This document shows positions 5,990 through 6,366 of a DNA stretch of 6,366 nucleotides, one piece after another. Source of the stretch: an uncultured Erysipelotrichaceae bacterium (lineage in GTDB: Bacteria > Bacillota_I > Bacilli_A > RF39 > UBA660); contig CACXFI010000052.1 of assembly GCA_902766875.1 (NCBI GenBank), positions 1 through 6,366 of the forward strand. Direction: 5' to 3'. The notes beneath the pieces are model-generated. The model did not search any database. It saw only the letters and a list, made by a program, of their open reading frames with translations, and was not told the DNA's origin. Numbering within the stretch: the stretch's first letter is position 1; each line of letters starts with the position of its first letter. Both the position numbers and the translations under genes were made by a program.

Positions 5990-6366
5990 ATGGTAAAAGA
6001 AAAAATAATAGTGTTTGGAGCAACTGGAAATTTAGGAGAATATTTCATAAAATACCTATTTGAAAATTTAGATTTGAATAAGTATGAAGTTATAGCTTCC
6101 GGAAGGAAAAAAGAATTCGATTTTGGTATAGACAACTTAAGTTATTATTGTATTGATATAACAGATATTAAAGCCTTTGATCAATTACCAAAAGACAATG
6201 TTAAGGCTGTCATTGATTTTGCAGGACTTTTACCTGCATATAAAGCAGATGATGATCCTTATGCCTATATTGATGTAAATGTAAAAGGGACTTTAAATGT
6301 CTTAGAGTATTGTAGAAAAGTTGGAGCTGAGAGAATTATGTATACTCAGACTTGGGCTGATTTAAA
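5990..6366 (+). CDS. NAD-dependent epimerase/dehydratase (extended SDR), 3' end outside window
   Basis: The first 125 codons are present and run open to the window edge; families of this type usually have about 300 residues. The N-terminus has the Rossmann dinucleotide site VFGATGNLG (8-16, the GxxGxxG form). VIDFAGLLPAY (74-84) follows, at the place where extended SDRs usually have a HxAa box, and then DVNVKGTLNVLEYCRK (95-110), typical of sugar-nucleotide epimerases and dehydratases. After strand five the sequence reads MYTQTWADL (117-125), so Thr119/Thr121 stand where the common SSS motif is expected. The YxxxK catalytic pair would lie beyond the end of the window. In this operon it most likely works on a nucleotide sugar such as a dTDP- or UDP-hexose. 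Which reaction it performs (epimerase, dehydratase or reductase) is undecided. Confidence 0.85.
   Translation, partial: MVKEKIIVFGATGNLGEYFIKYLFENLDLNKYEVIASGRKKEFDFGIDNLSYYCIDITDIKAFDQLPKDNVKAVIDFAGLLPAYKADDDPYAYIDVNVKGTLNVLEYCRKVGAERIMYTQTWADL

Noticed and set aside
1..6366. tRNA, rRNA, CRISPR array, insertion sequence or alternative UGA-Trp code
   Set aside because: No tRNA-like cloverleaf, no regularly spaced repeats and no transposase or terminal repeats were seen. Trp is always TGG and no gene is interrupted by TGA.

Overview
The window is very AT-rich and bacterial. Arg is mostly AGA, Ile is ATA or ATT, the Shine-Dalgarno sites are strong and purine-rich, and all Trp codons are TGG. 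No in-frame TGA interrupts any gene, so the standard genetic code fits and the UGA-Trp mycoplasma code does not. Three near-identical extended -10 boxes (TGATATAAT) point to a sigma-A type low-GC host. A low-GC Firmicute or Bacilli-like lineage, perhaps an uncultured gut organism, is the likeliest source, but the exact taxon cannot be read from the sequence.

Layout. Positions 1-159 are a divergent intergenic region. A minus-strand gene starts at position 5 and leaves the window to the left. It has its own SD, an extended -10 box, and a long imperfect palindrome (37-77) upstream. On the plus strand a good promoter (105-133) drives uvrB (160-2115), a complete nucleotide excision repair helicase. 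No uvrA follows it here. After a 135-base gap holding a second good promoter (2160-2188), four co-directional genes begin: a polytopic GT-C-like membrane glycosyltransferase (2251-3660), a WecE/RffA-type sugar aminotransferase (3670-4797), an ATP-grasp ligase (4870-5976) and an NAD-dependent epimerase/dehydratase cut by the window edge (5990-6366). Gaps of 9, 72 and 13 bases, with SD sequences overlapping the preceding stop codon at two of the three junctions, indicate one operon.

How the genes may work together. The aminotransferase should make dTDP-4-amino-4,6-dideoxy-D-galactose (Fuc4N) from dTDP-4-keto-6-deoxyglucose. The epimerase/dehydratase probably makes or modifies another nucleotide sugar. 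The GT-C protein would transfer a sugar from a lipid-phosphate carrier on the outer face of the membrane. The ATP-grasp enzyme is the unusual member. Such enzymes join a carboxylate to an amine, so an attractive but unproven idea is that it caps the free 4-amino group with an amino acid or other acid, in place of the acetyl group added by WecD in the enterobacterial pathway. The segment therefore looks like the start of a surface glycan locus located next to a housekeeping repair gene.
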